Shown: piece by piece, positions 54,187-64,000 of the stretch | Position numbering within the stretch: the stretch's first letter is position 1 | Layout of the letters: each line of letters starts with the position of its first letter | From: Arenicola marina | Taxonomy: Eukaryota > Annelida > Polychaeta > Arenicolidae | NCBI GenBank assembly: GCA_964019135.1 | Contig: OZ025249.1 | Coordinates: 18,377,088-18,441,087 of the forward strand | DNA length: 64,000 nt | Direction of reading: 5' to 3' | Translations under genes and position numbers: made by a program | The notes under the pieces: generated by a model | What the model was told of the DNA's origin: nothing | Seen by the model: only the letters and a program-made list of their open reading frames with translations | The model's database searches: none

Positions 54187-55070
54187 TACAGTAGTCCCTG
54201 CATTATACAGTCCCTCTATTATAGACTCCCTCCATTATACATGTTAAAGCCCCTATGCATGCCGACAATGGCTGGAAGACGCACTCAAAATGCTGATCTA
54301 AGGATCAGACTGTCGATACAAGTTAAAGGCACAGAGCTGGAGAAACCATAATCAGCATATCAGCTTGGCAACTTTGTTAGACTGAATGCTGATGCTATCC
54401 TGGATAAGAGGGAAAGAGGAACCAGACCTGCATCAAAGACTGAATATTCAGAAAATATTGTGCGATGAGGTTAAGACTGACGTTTGACTGCTTTAGCACA
54501 GTACAAAAACATTTTTCTGATGGGAAGGCTATTACATTGTCTTCTCATTGGACCTAGGCTTAGCTTAGATTTCTCCTCTTTTAATGGGGGGGCTGGCGAG
54601 ACAGCTCAGTGGGCTAGAGCATTCACATTGAGTGCTCTGGTCACCTGAGAGCCTAACAGTATGTGGGTCGGTGGTCCGAGCCCTGCGGTGGCCATGTCTG
54701 TGTGTTCGCAGGATAAAGATCCCATGTCTTTCTTCGCAAAGAGTAGGGGGTTACTCCCGGGGACATGGCTCCACTCTCCCTTCCTTCTCCCATTTTCGCG
54801 ATATGACCAAAAGTGGTTAAAGCATCCTGAATAACCAACCAATTCTCTTTCAATGGGTGGCTCTATAGTTTCCAGCCATGCCACAATATAAAAGCATCAG
54901 TGCTGAGTGGATAGTCAACTGAAGTTAACCCGGAGATGGTTGCTGATTGGTGTTCACGATACTTGGCAGAAAACTGCCCATCTCAGGGCATCCCTCTATT
55001 ATACGACTCCTTCCGTTATGCATTTTTTTTGGGCTGGCAGAACAGAAGTTGTATAATGCAGGGACCACTG
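54187..55070. mobile_element. pogo/Tigger-like inverted-repeat element carrying a nested SINE
   Basis: The left end CAGTAGTCCCTGCATTATAC, preceded by TA (54187-54188), is mirrored by GTATAATGCAGGGACCACTG at 55051-55070. Inside both ends are further CCCTCTATTATA-type subrepeats. These termini resemble pogo/Tigger elements, which duplicate TA; the right TA has decayed. No intact transposase was recognised. A SINE of about 250 bp (54591-54838) sits inside. Confidence 0.6.
54591..54838 (+). mobile_element. tRNA-derived SINE, most complete copy
   Basis: The head resembles a tRNA: GACAGCTCAGTGGGCTAGAGC (box A region) and GTCGGTGGTCCGAGCCCTG (box B region) lie about 60 bases apart. The body has GATAAAGATCCCATGTC, CTTCGCAAAGAGTAGGGGG and TTACTCCCGGGGACATGG, and the tail is ACCAAAAGTGGTTAAAGCAT. 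Related pieces lie at 9481, 33950, 45753, 46161 and 63075, so the family is abundant here. Confidence 0.75.
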
Positions 55071-55458
55071 TCATCAGTTTGTGTGCTTCGCAATGCTTTG
55101 TTATAAGTAGCAGTGCCGAGACAGACTTCTGCAGTGTTCCTGGATAGATATGTTTGCTATATCACAGCTTTTATCTGCAAATTAAGTTTTCTGCAAATTT
55201 TGATATAAATTTTGCCTGGGCTTAGTTTTGGCGTAAAAGACAAAAAAACAGCCAGTAATGTAATTTGCATACAGTCATATGAAATGGTAACGGTCGTTTT
55301 CTGTGCAATTTCGCAAAACAGCGCATGCAACACGAATGCAAGGTGCTTTGGACAAGAAGGCAAGATCATATCAGACTTCAAGATGGCAAATCAGTTTTTC
55401 CCACTTACATGTGACGCAATATTTTTCGAAATGCCTAGAATGTTAAGCCGCTTGATCA

Positions 55459-56184
55459 TTGGCGCAAGTGCCCCCAGGCAAACCCGCTTTCTAGGGGCAC
55501 AACGGTGTCCATGCAAAGTTCTTTAGACGCCAGTCGGGAATCGACTGTAGCCTTAATCATAATGTGTACGCGTACAATCATAGTGTTTACGTATTCTATA
55601 TACCTTGTTCTATCTTCCGACATCAAGAAAGTGTGTCAACACTAGGTTGTTTCGGTTATATTTTTGCGAAAGAAATGTTTGAGCATGGTCCTTTCCCGAC
55701 CAACCGGGATGCGTATGCAGCGCCACCTGGCGAGTCCCGCCATCATTTGAATCATTTGTGGCCTGGGTCCCAAACTTTGTAACCATGAATTACCTTTGAC
55801 AGAAGGCGCTGCTGTTGTCCTTAAGTTCAAAGTGAGTGACTGACAACACCTTCTAGCAGAGAATCATATGCTAACGGAGCGGGGAACCAAGTTGCATTCA
55901 CAGGTACCGGCATCCTCCAAAAACAAATATGGCAGATGGTTGGTCCAGAAAAGTTGTGTGCTCCAACATTTCTTCATGAAAATATAACTGAAACAACCTA
56001 GTATTGACACACTTTCTTGATGTCAGAAGATAAAACAAGGTATATAGAATACGTAAACACTATGATTGTACGTGCACACATTATGATAAAGGCTATAGTC
56101 GATTCCTGACTGGCGTCTAAAGAATTTTGAATGGACACTGTTATGCCCCTAGAAAGCGGGCTAGCCTGAGAGCACTTGCGCCAA
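55459..56184. mobile_element. Palindromic element, 726 bp, with exact 9-bp target duplication
   Basis: The ends are TTGGCGCAAGTGCCCCCAGG and its inverse ...CTTGCGCCAA; inverted similarity extends about 240 bases inward from each end. GCTTGATCA flanks it exactly at 55450-55458 and 56185-56193. The ends match the 70-bp element at 23088. No transposase was recognised. Nine-base duplications and long inverted repeats suggest a Mutator-like foldback element. Confidence 0.75.
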
Positions 56185-57464
56185 GCTTGATCAGTATTAA
56201 TTAACAACCCATCCCGCCCGCTTTACGACCTCGACCGTAAATTAATCTTAATTATGTTAATCCCTCCTTTCAAGTTTGCCACTCCTTCCCACAACCAACT
56301 GACTAACCAAGCCCCCACATCAAACACCCCCACCTGCCACCCCGCCGCCCACCCCGTCCCCCACCAGCGGCCACATCCATTGGCGGCCACAGCCCACGTA
56401 CAGCCCATATACCAGATAACACTGGTAACAGGAAAATAGACTCCCCATCGTGTGGTTTTACGTTTCCCCGATCCCTGCCTCTACTCTCTAGCCTAATCGG
56501 GCCATCGGGTCCATCTAATCACGTGTGATTGGCCAAATCAGCTGTTAACCCTGTGACAATGGCTACATCACTCATCAGCAGATCAGGCACTGAGCAGCTG
56601 CGACAGCATGGTAAACAAGTGTTCGGTCATCACTTGTTGTTTAGGTAGGGCGATAATACAGTCTATTCAACCGGCATACGTGATCTGTCCTTTACTTATG
56701 TGCCAGTCGGCAGATATGGCTCCAAAATAAACCTTCTAGCATTTCTTTATATATAACTATTCCCTCTGTTGAAGCTACGGTGTCATGTATCACAGGCTAT
56801 ACGTACAAATAACTGTTCTCTCGCCGCTTGAAATTGAAACAGAGAAGGCGCTGCCATGTTGATACCGGTGTATTACGAAATCTATATGAGGAGCTTGCCT
56901 CCGCAAAGCCTCTGCCGACTGATGGGTGACTCCTCCAGTGAGATGATGCTCGATCTAAGCATTATCAAACGACGAGCGCCAATGTACCTCCAGAGAAGTA
57001 CGCTTGGGTACATGAATTCTGTCTTACTTGTTTCCACGTACACATAACTTCACAAAAGCACTTTGGAAATGTGGAGTAAGCATACCAGCATAAACATGTA
57101 ATGTAGTATTTATACTTGGGTCTACAGAGAACGTAACTGATTTACTCGACGTAATATATGCTGATAATAGAAAAAGCAGAATCCATATATGTTATCCTGT
57201 ATTTGACTTCCCAATGATAATCACCGTTCTCTGCGTTACCATTTTTGCTAAATAATGAACTCTTTTATTGATTCATTCCCGCCGGTTTATCATATATACG
57301 GCCGGGGCCGGTTTGGTCCCCAGCGGGAGTCGAAATTCTATTTGTTGAAGATTCATCATCTACGATCGAGTAGATCGATAGATCAGGAAAGTATACAAGT
57401 CGGTTTGTCTCTCGAGGTAGTAACAAGATAATTAAGTATGCCCTTCGTCGGGTAGGTTCGATCA

Positions 57465-57620
57465 CAGGGGCAGATCTAGGGTGGGGGGTTAGGGGGGGCT
57501 GGACCCCCCCCCCCCCCCATGTCTTCAGTGTCGGAATTTGGGGGTCAATGTCGAATGTCGATTTTCCAGATATGCCTGTGTCGCGTGTCGCCGTTAACCC
57601 CTCCCAGAGCCCTTTTTTAC
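57465..57620. mobile_element. hAT-like fragment containing a shared dispersed repeat
   Basis: CAGGGGCAGATCTAGGGTGG at 57465 resembles the hAT-like left ends elsewhere. After a C run, 57522-57610 matches 8482-8580. No right terminus was found. Confidence 0.45.
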
Positions 57621-58023
57621 GGTTCTCAAACTTTGTTTGATTCAAGTAAAGCGAGCTAAATCACCCCATGAAGCGACGTGCATGGCGGACAGGAGACAGG
57701 TGGTGGGGCATTAGGCCTTATTAAAAGCCTGTTATTTATTGTGTATTCGTTTGTCTTATTTTTCTTTGCCTTATAAGAACCAAAATACATCATTTTCATT
57801 CTTCACAAAATAAAACGTCTTGGTCAGGGAAGAAATTACTGAATGAGGAACTATATACAAGTCAAATGTTATATTTTTGTATGCTTAGCGCGGACCTAAT
57901 ATACCGGATGGTACGGTAGCAATGATGTCATTTGTTGGGGTGTCTCGTGACGTCTGCACAACAATACACATGTTTTCAGGTTTCAGCTCACGGCCCAACA
58001 TGTAGGGCTGGGCTAGTTGAAAT

Positions 58024-61000
58024 ATGGATTTTGAGAATTTTAGGCTGTTTGTGATATCGAACACATTCCCCGAGGCGGTAGAAACTACCACTGCGATGTC
58101 GAACTCATGCGATCCATTGAGTGAAGAAGGCTGGTCCCATGTGAGTCAAGAGGATCTGACTGCAGCCAGCGTACGGGATGAAGAGGGACACTTTCCTCGT
58201 TCCCGAGTCGATTATTCTGATGGAACTGAACTTCGTCAGGGGAACCGTCACCAGTCAAGTGTCGAAGACAGACTTTCGAGATCCTTAGACCTGGGCCATG
58301 GAAGCATGGATACTTCCACAGATGGTTTAGAGGGAAGTACATCAAATAGCATCCCCTGGCAAAGTGGTCGTTACAGAACTCTGGAAAGGTCCTCTGGACT
58401 TGCTGCCACAAGTTCTGGAAGCGGCAGCATGGGCTCCCAATTTGAAGGATCAACATCTGATAGGGGCGGTGCTGATCAAACAGAAAAATTGAAAAATAAA
58501 TTGATGTCTGCTTGGAATAATATGAAATATGGTAATCATTTGTATTAACTATTTCAATAAATTTGGTGGGGTGGCGTTAATCCTGATACATGACTCTCAT
58601 ATCATGTGCTGGTACCAGATGCGTGAGAGAGTCATGAAGTATAACTATAACCCACATGAGACCAAGAATTGGTGGGGATGTCTGTGCATCATATAGCTAT
58701 TTGCTTTATCAGTAAATTGCCTACCACCAAAAGTGATGAAAAGTAATTCCATAAGTGTTAAACTTTTCTTTTATGGCTTTATATTCAATGTTGGCCTTTT
58801 ATACATGCACTAAATAGCATAAAGTTCGCACTTCGCTTCGCCACTTTGAGAATTTCGTAACGAAAGATAAGACAAAATGGTGGAGCGAGTGTTGAGAAAA
58901 ATGTCTGTTGTTTATTGCATCAATGACACTTTTTAAATGGCCCCAGCAAATATAATACAACAAAAGAAAAGTTCAACAATTGTAGCGTTAACTTTTATTA
59001 CTTTGGATGCTAGACGATTTATTGGTAAGGGCAAAAGCCTTTAACGATGTATGGACATGGCCTGGCCTCATGTGGGGTGCACTTTATAGCTCTCTTGTGC
59101 GTCAGGTACCAGCGCGTATGAGCAGCCATGTATTAGGGCTAGGACGGCGCCTTTGCTATTAGAACAGCACTAAAGGCTATAAGTATAACACTCTCCAGTA
59201 ATAAGGGTTTACAGTGAGTGAATATAGTGGAAGTGAGACGATATTGTGCTCTGTTGGAATAGTTTATTTATGCAGGTTTTATCTGATCGATATATCACAC
59301 ACTACATAAGCATCCTTTTTCATCTGATGTGCCATGATTTATTGCATACCATTTATATGTTCTTGTATATTAAGAACCTAAAACATCCTGTCAGTTCAAT
59401 ACACTTTAAAGTTACTTGAAAAACTTGTGTAGACTGTATCATCCAAATTCGGAAATTAATGCCTTTCAACATGTGATCACAAGTCTACTGATATATTATA
59501 TCAAGTCAACATTTGTGTAATCAGACATTGTGTCAAGGATATCGCTCTAACAGATATTTAAAATCATAATATGGGTGGAAAATTGCTGTATGAGCAGTTT
59601 TTTGAAATGAGTAATATTTCTAGTTTCTTCTGATCCCTGCAATGCGGATATGGTAGGTCATAAGCCTTCATATGGTCTACAGATTTGGTCTGTACCCACA
59701 ACTCCCATATGTACACCTTGTCAACCGTTCTCCACCATGTATTTCCTTTCCTCAGTGCCTTGCATATAATCACAAGCTAATAAGATGTGCAATGATCGTG
59801 TGAAAGTAGCTATAAAAGCTATAAAAATAGGCATTCCTGGCTTGGATGACCTCAATAGACTAAGAAGGTAGCATAATGCAGAGGCCAACAGGTTGAAATG
59901 GATTGGCCTATATACATTGTTTGTACTAATATTTTCATTATATTTCTCCAGGTTGGTCTGTGAAGACAAAGACTAGCTTCAAATGTGATTCACCCATTTG
60001 GCTATTGGGCAAATGCTATCATTGCACCAAAGCAGGTCTGTACTCCTGCATTTACAGGGATCATGGTAATACATTTAAGTTTGAAGTTTAATATAACAGA
60101 TAACTGTGGGGTATTTTTGTAAATATTCATTGTAGGTCATTCATATGCTAATCGTTGGCCAATTGTCCCAAGGTGCTTCGACAGATCTTCATTGTGCTAA
60201 GATGTTTCTGTCAAATACTAGATTTGGCTTAATTAATAAGGGAGTGACCAATTTCTTAATGACGGTGGGCAAGTTGTTGGAGTGAACATGGTAAGTAGAG
60301 CATAAACTGGTCATCAGTGGCGTTCAAAAATTATATAGAAGTTTGACACATATTCTGCTGCAAATGTTGGGTAATGACATAAACATAATTCCAAGGGATC
60401 TATGCACAGGGAACTGGACTATAGTTTGCTACCATATAGGAGATATGAAATGAACATATTGATGTCAACTCAATTGAATTTTGTTCTGTTCTTTTGTTTG
60501 CTTGGACCACAGTTCGGGGATGTGGCCTACAAAGAAGAGCCAACATTAAGTTTTATTTTCTGATATTATATGCTTTGTTTCGAACACTTCAGGTCCATAG
60601 TGTATACAATCTAATGTTTTTTTTTCTTTGTATCAGATCAAGAAGAAAATAAACCAGGGATGAAAGCCCCAAACTCAATGTATGAAAGATTTATAAGAGA
60701 CTTTGCCAGCCGGATCTGGTTTACGTACAGAAAGGACTTTCCATTGCTTCACTCCACGTCCCTGTCAACCGACGTCGGTTGGGGATGTATGTTACGATCT
60801 GGTCAGATGTTGTTAGTTCAAGCCCTGCTGACGCATTACCTGGGCAGGGGTAAGTAAATATATTGCTTGGATAGATTAATAAATAACTACGGTTTCACTC
60901 CTCTCCATAAATAATATCCTTCTGTTCCTTTAAACTTCAATACAAGTATATTTTAGTGGCTGCATTCTATAATCTGTATTATTTTTACCGGTAATACGCT

Positions 61001-63515
61001 TTGTGTCTCTTCCAACGTTTAAATATTCGTGAAGAAAGATTACACCCAATTGAACAATTTACTTTCAGACTGGAGATGGCACTCACAACAACGAACACAA
61101 GAAGATATCTTCCATCATCAAATCATTAAGTTCTTTGGCGATCAAGCGGGGGATGAGTGTCCTTTCTCCCTGCACAAGTTAGTCCACATTGGGGCTGAGT
61201 CTGGCAAACGTCCTGGTGACTGGTACGGACCGGCCTCTGTGGCCTTCGTCTTGAGGTGAGAACAGTCCAGGCGTCCATAGTCTGTATATATTATCTCGTA
61301 ATATGGAATGGTTATTGATAACAAAAATTACCGATGCCCAAGTTTAGGTAGTTTGATATTTGTACGTTTTGCACGTCATGTTTATATATATATATTGTGA
61401 TAGCATTGAGAAAATATAAGTATATATCTAGAGGTCGCCATGTTACATGCTCCGGTAAAGTTCGAGAGTTCTTATTGTAAGATGAGATTTCGGTTTTCGG
61501 TTTCAGGTTACGATAGGCTGAAATGTGTCGTAAAGTAACTGACATTAATTAACCGTTAAATGGCTTTATCGAAAATATGCTGTAAGTTTGTCAGAGAGCT
61601 GAGGCCTAATAACTGTTACAGTAACTATGTGCTTTCCTTGCTGTTTAAGAGAGGCTATGGAGCAAGCGTCAGAAGCGAACCCTATCCTCAGCAACCTATG
61701 TCTCTATGTCGCTCAAGATTGCACTGGTAAGTGAGAGTCGCGATGAGAAACTGAGTCATATGATTGGCGTCTTTACTGCTAGCCTCCTGTTCGTTGGACA
61801 TTTCAAAATGGATTACACGTGGTATTTATGTCAGTCATATTTTCGTCTTAACTGCAGGCATTATGTACATTTAAGTAGCTGGGACGTTTCGTATTGGTAT
61901 GGCTCGGCATAACTACAAATTTCAATGTCGTTTTTACAGTATATAAACAAGATGTGATAGACATGTGCACACGTACCCTGCACTCGTCCCGCCGGAGTTC
62001 CGTTTCGCGAACAGACAGCACCTCGTCCGAGCAATCGGCTCCCAGTGGCGCTGAACCGGCGGTGGAGGAACACTGGCGCTCTGTGATAATCCTCGTCCCA
62101 GTCAGGCTGGGTGGCGAGGTTCTCAACCCAATCTATGTTCCCTGTATGCAGAGCATGCTGGCTCATGACCTCTGCTTAGGCATAATGGGAGGAAAGCCAA
62201 AGCACTCGCTCTACTTTGTAGGCTGGCAAGGTTTGTCATGCACGATTTCTTCCATTCATTCATTTATTATAGTCTTTCCGCAAAACTGCGTTGTCGGCTT
62301 CTTTTGCTCCGGTGTGATTTTTTTTGGTTCGTGTGCAACTTTTGTAACCCTTTATAAAAATTTAATAATTATCTCACTGAGAAATATAGTATGTGTTTTT
62401 TTGTCTGATAACTAGTCTTCGAAAAAGTAATTCAGATAAATTAATATCTGTAGCAATAGTAATATTCAAGACAAGCAGCCGCGCTATATACTATTGCCTT
62501 TACTATTGCCTTTACAGACGACAAGTTAATCCATTTAGACCCCCACTATTGTCAAGATTATGTCGACGTCCGACAGCGTGGCTTTCCATTACACGTAGGT
62601 CCTGATTTAAATACAGGCTTTCCTACATTACAGGATGTTGCCAAATACGTTCTGTAGGCAGTGGCTCTCAAGACACACTCATTTATGTTGTGTCCAATTT
62701 GTATACTTGTATTTACAACCAAACAATGTTAAACCTGCCTCATGGAAGAAATTTAAATCTTCAATTTCATGAATGATTCTATATTTGTACGAGTTAAGGA
62801 GTCAATATGAGGAATATCTTTCTAGACATAGAATGGTTTGATATGATGCTATAGTTACTTGAGATTGCTATTTTATTGCGTTTTCAGAGCTTTCACTGTT
62901 TATCTGCCAAGAAAATGCCGTTTAGCAAGATGGATCCCAGCTGCACAGTGGGGTTTTACTGCAAGACAAAGTCAGATTTCTACAAGTTCGTTCGTGAGGT
63001 GGAGCTTGTACGTAAAGTTTTCATGTTTTTTTTTTAGAAAGACAAATTAACCTATGAAGGTAACGTCGCGTCAAATGGGGAGGATCAAGGATAGAGCCTT
63101 GTCCCCAGGGGTAATCCAGTACTCTTTTTATCCTGCAGCCTCTTTTACTAAGCCAGGATCAAGGTAACATCTGCTTATGTTTTTGATGAGTAGTACATTC
63201 TTTTTATGGAATATCATTTGGGCTCTCCTGAAGTAATAGTATGTACAGCTAAATTTTGTTATCCATCACTTTTGGACATTGTTTCCGCCTTCAATTTCTG
63301 TACAATGGTTTCATCTCTTCCAGATGGTATCTCCGCCGAAGGAGAGGGGGCTCTACCCAATGTTTGTATTCCACGAGGGACGCAGCATTGACGTCAGTCT
63401 GTCAGACCAGGTTCAGCAACCCAAGAAAGAGCGATACCTGCGCGTGCGCAGGCTGGATCGGAAGGGTAGAGTGAAAAGTCCACACAAGGAAGCCGATGAC
63501 TTTGTGTTCTTGTAG
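58024..63515 (+). CDS. ATG4D-like: ATG4C/D-type autophagy cysteine protease, complete coding region
   Basis: Nine exons: 58024-58531, 59952-60035, 60637-60849, 61069-61255, 61650-61726, 61940-62230, 62518-62594, 62888-63007 and 63324-63515, giving 582 residues from the ATG at 58024 (stop codon directly upstream at 58018). An in-frame ATG at 58096 (MSNSCDPL) could be the real start (558 aa). The family core is clear: [32 protein letters not shown] (catalytic cysteine), [32 protein letters not shown] and LDPHYCQ (catalytic Asp and His). ATG4 trims and delipidates Atg8/LC3/GABARAP proteins in the cytosol during autophagosome formation. The serine-rich N-terminal extension (about 150 residues) and the WNNMKYG junction point to the C/D branch; human C and D are 458 and 474 aa. 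The end, DDFVFL, looks like a C-terminal LC3-interacting motif. Confidence 0.95.
63075..63141 (-). mobile_element. tRNA-derived SINE fragment in the last ATG4 intron
   Basis: GGGGAGGATCAAGG, TTGTCCCCAGGGGTAATCC and TACTCTTTTTATCCTGCA match the core of the SINE at 45753-45965 in the same orientation. Heads and tails are missing. Confidence 0.45.
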
Positions 63516-64000
63516 TATAGAGAACAGGATGTACTTTCACGGAAGATCTGTACATTATTAATTCCTCTTCAGTAAAGACACTACCTAAGAGTCGTTTTAT
63601 AAAACGTACCTTATTGAATTTTTATATCAATATACTCAGCTTTTATTTATTGCGATGGTTTAGATATTTTATAGTGCGGTGAATGAATAATATTAACGTT
63701 ACTAGCTCATAATTATGCTGATCCCATGGCTTATCTGCTGGATGCAAGGATATAGTACACGTACTTTGGATCCCTTTGTGTACTGTATTTTAATTTGATT
63801 ACTTGCCGAAAGGAACACCACAAGGACGTCTCCGAGAGAACTGTCACTTTTATTTTATATACTCAAAAACGTTAACGGCACGAAAGTCGCGCAGCCCGTA
63901 TATCAGTCTCGGTCAAGTCCCAGGTTTACAATGTGCCGTTATGGTTTTCGTGCAAAATGAATAGATCAGTCTGGAACGGGTTTACGTTCTCAAAACGGAG
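63516..64000. other. ATG4 3' flank
   Basis: AT-rich sequence after the ATG4 stop codon. No canonical AATAAA was seen directly downstream and no other gene was recognised before the window ends. Confidence 0.4.

Larger units (their letters stand above)
53841..58023. other. Head-to-head region between THOC1 and ATG4
   Basis: The missing first THOC1 exon, both promoters and the ATG4 5' UTR should lie here. The stretch also holds a pogo-like element with a nested SINE (54187-55070), a 726-bp palindromic element (55459-56184), a C-rich tract (about 56280-56370) and hAT-like sequence from 57465. TTTTCAG at about 57973-57979 and again at 57980-57985 could be acceptors for an ATG4 5' UTR exon. Confidence 0.45.

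Noticed and set aside
56223-56439. Tryptophan/glycine-rich minus-strand frame and its proline-rich plus-strand mirror
   Set aside because: Both reflect a C-rich tract near 56280-56370; no domain or neighbouring exon supports them.
57885-58091. Minus-strand frame as the first THOC1 exon
   Set aside because: It overlaps the ATG4 start, lacks the expected THOC1 N-terminal pattern, and no donor in the right phase was seen.

Overview
This window looks like invertebrate animal nuclear DNA: spliced genes with GT-AG introns, long repeat-filled introns and many decayed transposons. Five host genes were recognised by reading conserved protein blocks from memory of the families. No database search was run, so the organism is an inference. 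A Src42A-type kinase, an invertebrate glucokinase regulatory protein and a CUB/C-type-lectin/LDLa/LRR rhodopsin-type receptor of the GRL101/relaxin-receptor kind fit a lophotrochozoan (brachiopod, phoronid, mollusc or annelid) best. A basal deuterostome is not excluded.

Layout: (1) 690-7070, plus strand: 3' part of a very large mosaic G-protein-coupled receptor whose 5' end is missing or lies left of the window. (2) 9827-22968, minus strand: a glucokinase regulatory protein (GCKR/GKRP) gene, 19 exons traced with consistent phase; the first exon was not found. (3) 24051-40921, plus strand: a complete 8-exon Src-family tyrosine kinase (Src42A/FRK type, 524 aa). (4) 45054-53840, minus strand: THO complex subunit 1 (THOC1), 19 exons traced, first exon not found. 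(5) 58024-63515, plus strand: an ATG4C/D-type autophagy cysteine protease, 9 exons, 582 aa. Gene pairs alternate between convergent (receptor/GCKR, Src/THOC1) and head-to-head (GCKR/Src, THOC1/ATG4). The genes belong to unrelated pathways (peptide-type signalling, hexokinase control, tyrosine kinase signalling, mRNA export, autophagy), and nothing suggests they act as one system.

Between and inside the genes are THAP-coding Kolobok-like elements bounded by TTAA (three, all in GCKR introns), a Helitron-like insertion nested in one of them, a palindromic family with 9-bp target duplications (70 bp and 726 bp members), mariner/pogo-like inverted-repeat elements, a tRNA-derived SINE family with about six pieces, hAT-like termini, several minisatellites and many long poly-G/poly-C runs.

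The most unusual signal is in the Src gene. The last 25 nt of kinase exon 5 plus the first 10 nt of the following intron, including the splice donor, are tandemly repeated without register change 48 more times (36435-38119), giving 49 near-identical donor sites in a row. A smaller, independent case of the same thing (four copies, about 116-bp unit) lies at a THOC1 exon end (47955-48306). No CRISPR array, rRNA, intact tRNA gene or virus-derived element was recognised.
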